Source of the DNA: Trichodesmium sp. jk18x7bins.61
GTDB taxonomy: Bacteria > Cyanobacteriota > Cyanobacteriia > Cyanobacteriales > Microcoleaceae
Reading direction: 5' to 3'
Assembly (NCBI GenBank): GCA_022822685.1
Contig: JAJEAQ010000317.1
Coordinates: forward strand, 1 to 7,879
DNA: 7,879 nt
Positions 6,990 to 7,879 of the stretch are shown here, one piece after another. Within the stretch, counting starts at the first letter, position 1, and the number at the start of each line of letters is the position of its first letter. Position numbers and translations under genes: made by a program. The notes beneath the pieces are model-generated. The model saw only the letters and a program-made list of their open reading frames with translations, was not told the origin of the DNA and ran no database searches.

Positions 6990-7026
6990 GGGAGTAAGAT
7001 GCTCGCAATGGACAATCCTTACTCCC
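6990..7026. repeat. 9-bp inverted repeat beside the duplicated gene end
   Basis: GGGAGTAAG (6990-6998) and CTTACTCCC (7018-7026) are exact complements separated by 19 bases. They lie about 20 bases past the stop codon of the duplicated spermidine synthase tail on the minus strand. No T-run follows on the minus strand, so a terminator is not strongly supported. Confidence 0.45.
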
Positions 7027-7044
7027 GGGTTCCTTTTTACCGAA

Positions 7045-7109
7045 TTTATTTCGGTGGATTTGCCATAGTATAAATCTGATTTTCTCTGACAATAATACTT
7101 CGCGATCGC
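7045..7109 (-). pseudogene. Duplicated 3' end of the spermidine synthase gene
   Basis: 7045-7088 matches 7497-7540 at 42 of 44 bases in the same orientation. On the minus strand it encodes the same final residues RENQIYTMANPPK and the same TAA stop (7046-7048); the two base differences do not change the protein. Just upstream of the identical block the copy has a HIP1 site (7102-7109) as the real gene does, but separated by about 13 extra bases, so homology probably continues with an insertion. Nothing upstream of that codes for the rest of the enzyme, so this is a tail fragment, not a gene. It lies 452 bp from the true gene end. Confidence 0.8.
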
Positions 7110-7218
7110 TAATCATTTTTTTGTATTTATTATTAGGAATGAGGATCAAATAAAATACATAATTTTAAGAGCAAAGTTTAAATAGTTTAAACCTCAGTCT
7201 GACTAAATTATGTAAGTA

Positions 7219-7346
7219 ATTAAATTCTCATTCCTTAGTAAAAAATCCAGCGTAGGCGAAGCCTAGCGTTAGCTACATCGACTAATATAAAAAAAGCTAT
7301 ATGATGAACAAATGGCAAATTTTTCCGGAGAGTGACAAAAGATGGT
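7219..7346 (-). repeat. Dispersed repeat, copy B
   Basis: This is the reverse-complement partner of 2348-2443. Identical blocks are GGAGAGTGACAAAAG (7327-7341) and AAAAAATCCAGCG (7240-7252 region), in the same order as in copy A, with a diverged AT-rich middle between them. Relative to copy A it carries about 20 extra bases, which coincide with the palindrome at 7249-7269. The copy lies entirely between the true and the duplicated spermidine synthase ends. Similarity may continue weakly past 7346, where the terminator-like hairpin lies. Confidence 0.65.
7249..7269. repeat. Short palindromic repeat inserted in dispersed repeat copy B
   Basis: AGCGTAGGC (7249-7257) and GCCTAGCGT (7261-7269) form an imperfect stem around GAA. 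Palindromes of this style are frequent in Nostoc-type intergenic DNA. It is absent from copy A, so it appears to have entered copy B after the two copies separated. Confidence 0.55.
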
Positions 7347-7352
7347 TATAAT

Positions 7353-7402
7353 ATAAAAAGGCAAAAACCCTTACTATATAAAGCTTATAGCTTTTTTTGC
7401 CT
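7353..7402 (-). terminator. Likely Rho-independent terminator of the spermidine synthase gene
   Basis: On the minus strand AGGCAAAAA (7394-7402) pairs with TTTTTGCCT (7359-7367) in a 9-bp stem and is followed at once by TTTTTAT. The loop contains a second hairpin, AAAGCT-TAT-AGCTTT (7380-7394, sharing a base with the outer arm). It begins about 95 bases past the spermidine synthase stop. The U-rich stem is weak, but position and T-run fit. Confidence 0.5.
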
Positions 7403-7497
7403 AAAGAAAGCTAAATAACTATTCCATCTAGGTGTTAGGGATTTTGTTCATCTATATTAATTAGCGAGAACTCTAATACCTGAGATCAAACCAAAGT

Positions 7498-7879
7498 TTA
7501 TTTTGGTGGATTTGCCATAGTATATATCTGATTTTCTCTGGCGATCGCCTGTCGAATATTCAAGGGCAACTGCAGCATACCCAGTAAAGAAATGCCATCT
7601 ATCACTTTCAAACCACCTGTAGTTTGCTCTGCCAACAAATGGTCAATAGCTTCTGGATGTGGTGTAGGGGAAAATTTTTTGTTAGAAGCAACAACAAACC
7701 CTAATGGATATGTATAGCTGGTAGAATAAGGTTTTAAGGAATTAACATAACTAAATACAGTCTGCAAAGTCTTAACCACACGCACATGAAGATGTATCTC
7801 GGCGGGAGCAACTGAGCCTGCTTGTACTGCAAACCACCCATCAGTAGACAAAGCTTGGCGAATTTTTTGATAGTGTTCC
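7498..7879 (-). CDS. Spermidine synthase-like aminopropyltransferase, 3' part only
   Basis: The C-terminal 126 or so residues of a spermidine synthase family protein, whose members move an aminopropyl group from decarboxylated S-adenosylmethionine to putrescine or a related amine in the cytoplasm. The frame is open to the window edge (residues read EHYQKIRQALSTDGWF at the start), so the true start lies beyond 7879. The family signature is the 'ALSTDGWFAVQAGS' strand-turn, then 'HVRVVKTLQTVFSYV', a 'YPLGFVVAS' strand, and the closing 'LLGMLQLPLNIRQAI' and 'IYTMANPP' segments. The substrate-binding and catalytic Asp residues are in the missing part, so activity and amine specificity cannot be judged. 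The stop is TAA at 7498-7500 and a likely terminator follows. Its last 13 codons are duplicated at 7045-7088. Confidence 0.85.
   Translation of the reverse strand, partial: EHYQKIRQALSTDGWFAVQAGSVAPAEIHLHVRVVKTLQTVFSYVNSLKPYSTSYTYPLGFVVASNKKFSPTPHPEAIDHLLAEQTTGGLKVIDGISLLGMLQLPLNIRQAIARENQIYTMANPPK

Larger units (their letters stand above)
6205..7044. other. AT-rich spacer, no gene
   Basis: No credible gene in either direction. It contains an imperfect hairpin at 6306-6354, a HIP1 octamer at 6664-6671, a 5-bp hairpin CTTAC-T-GTAAG near 6778-6788 and a 9-bp inverted repeat at 6990-7026. The open frame at 6919-7149 on the minus strand runs through the duplicated spermidine synthase tail in a different frame and is not a real gene. 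Confidence 0.5.
7110..7352. other. Segment between the two spermidine synthase ends, proximal part
   Basis: An AT-rich stretch without a gene. It includes the near-palindromic AT-rich run at about 7175-7192 (GTTTAAATAGTTTAAAC), dispersed repeat copy B and its embedded palindrome. Confidence 0.5.

Noticed and set aside
7041..7058. ACCGAA/TTCGGT hairpin as a terminator of the duplicated gene end
   Set aside because: The minus strand has A residues rather than T after the stem, so it does not have terminator form in the relevant direction.
6919..7149. Minus-strand 76-codon frame
   Set aside because: It crosses the duplicated spermidine synthase tail in a different frame and then low-complexity spacer sequence, so it is a by-product of the duplication.

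Overview
The window looks like cyanobacterial DNA, most plausibly from a filamentous Nostocales-type genome. It is AT-rich and carries four perfect copies of the HIP1 octamer GCGATCGC (4832-4839, 6664-6671, 7102-7109, 7541-7548). Its proteins have typical cyanobacterial character, and its long spacers hold short palindromic and dispersed repeats. This lineage call is inference from sequence style, not from a marker gene.

Layout: every convincing gene is on the minus strand. From right to left they are the 3' end of a spermidine-synthase-like aminopropyltransferase (7498-7879, running off the window), an orphan 193-residue protein with a GTG start and a near-perfect Shine-Dalgarno (5357-5938), an ABC-2-type permease of the PF06182-like group (4099-4881), a single-pass membrane protein with a duplicated helical domain 21 bp behind it (3352-4077), and a large MscS-type mechanosensitive channel with a very acidic C-terminal tail (318-1994). 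Only the permease and the 241-residue protein look like an operon. The others appear to be independent units.

About half of the window is non-coding, and that is where the unusual structure lies. (1) The last 13 codons and stop of the spermidine synthase gene are repeated in the same orientation at 7045-7088, 452 bp away (42 of 44 bases identical). (2) A dispersed repeat of roughly 95-130 bp occurs at 2348-2443 (plus) and 7219-7346 (minus). The second copy sits between the two spermidine synthase ends and contains an extra short palindrome. (3) A 175-bp segment at 6030-6204 has perfect 17-bp terminal inverted repeats and TA at both ends, as expected for a MITE-like element. (4) A hairpin-dense, GC-richer block at 2504-2653 lies in an otherwise AT-rich spacer and could be a structured RNA or a decayed mobile element.

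No tRNA, rRNA, CRISPR array, intact transposase or recognisable defence operon was seen. The overall picture is a few ordinary membrane and metabolic genes separated by spacers modified by small non-autonomous repeats.
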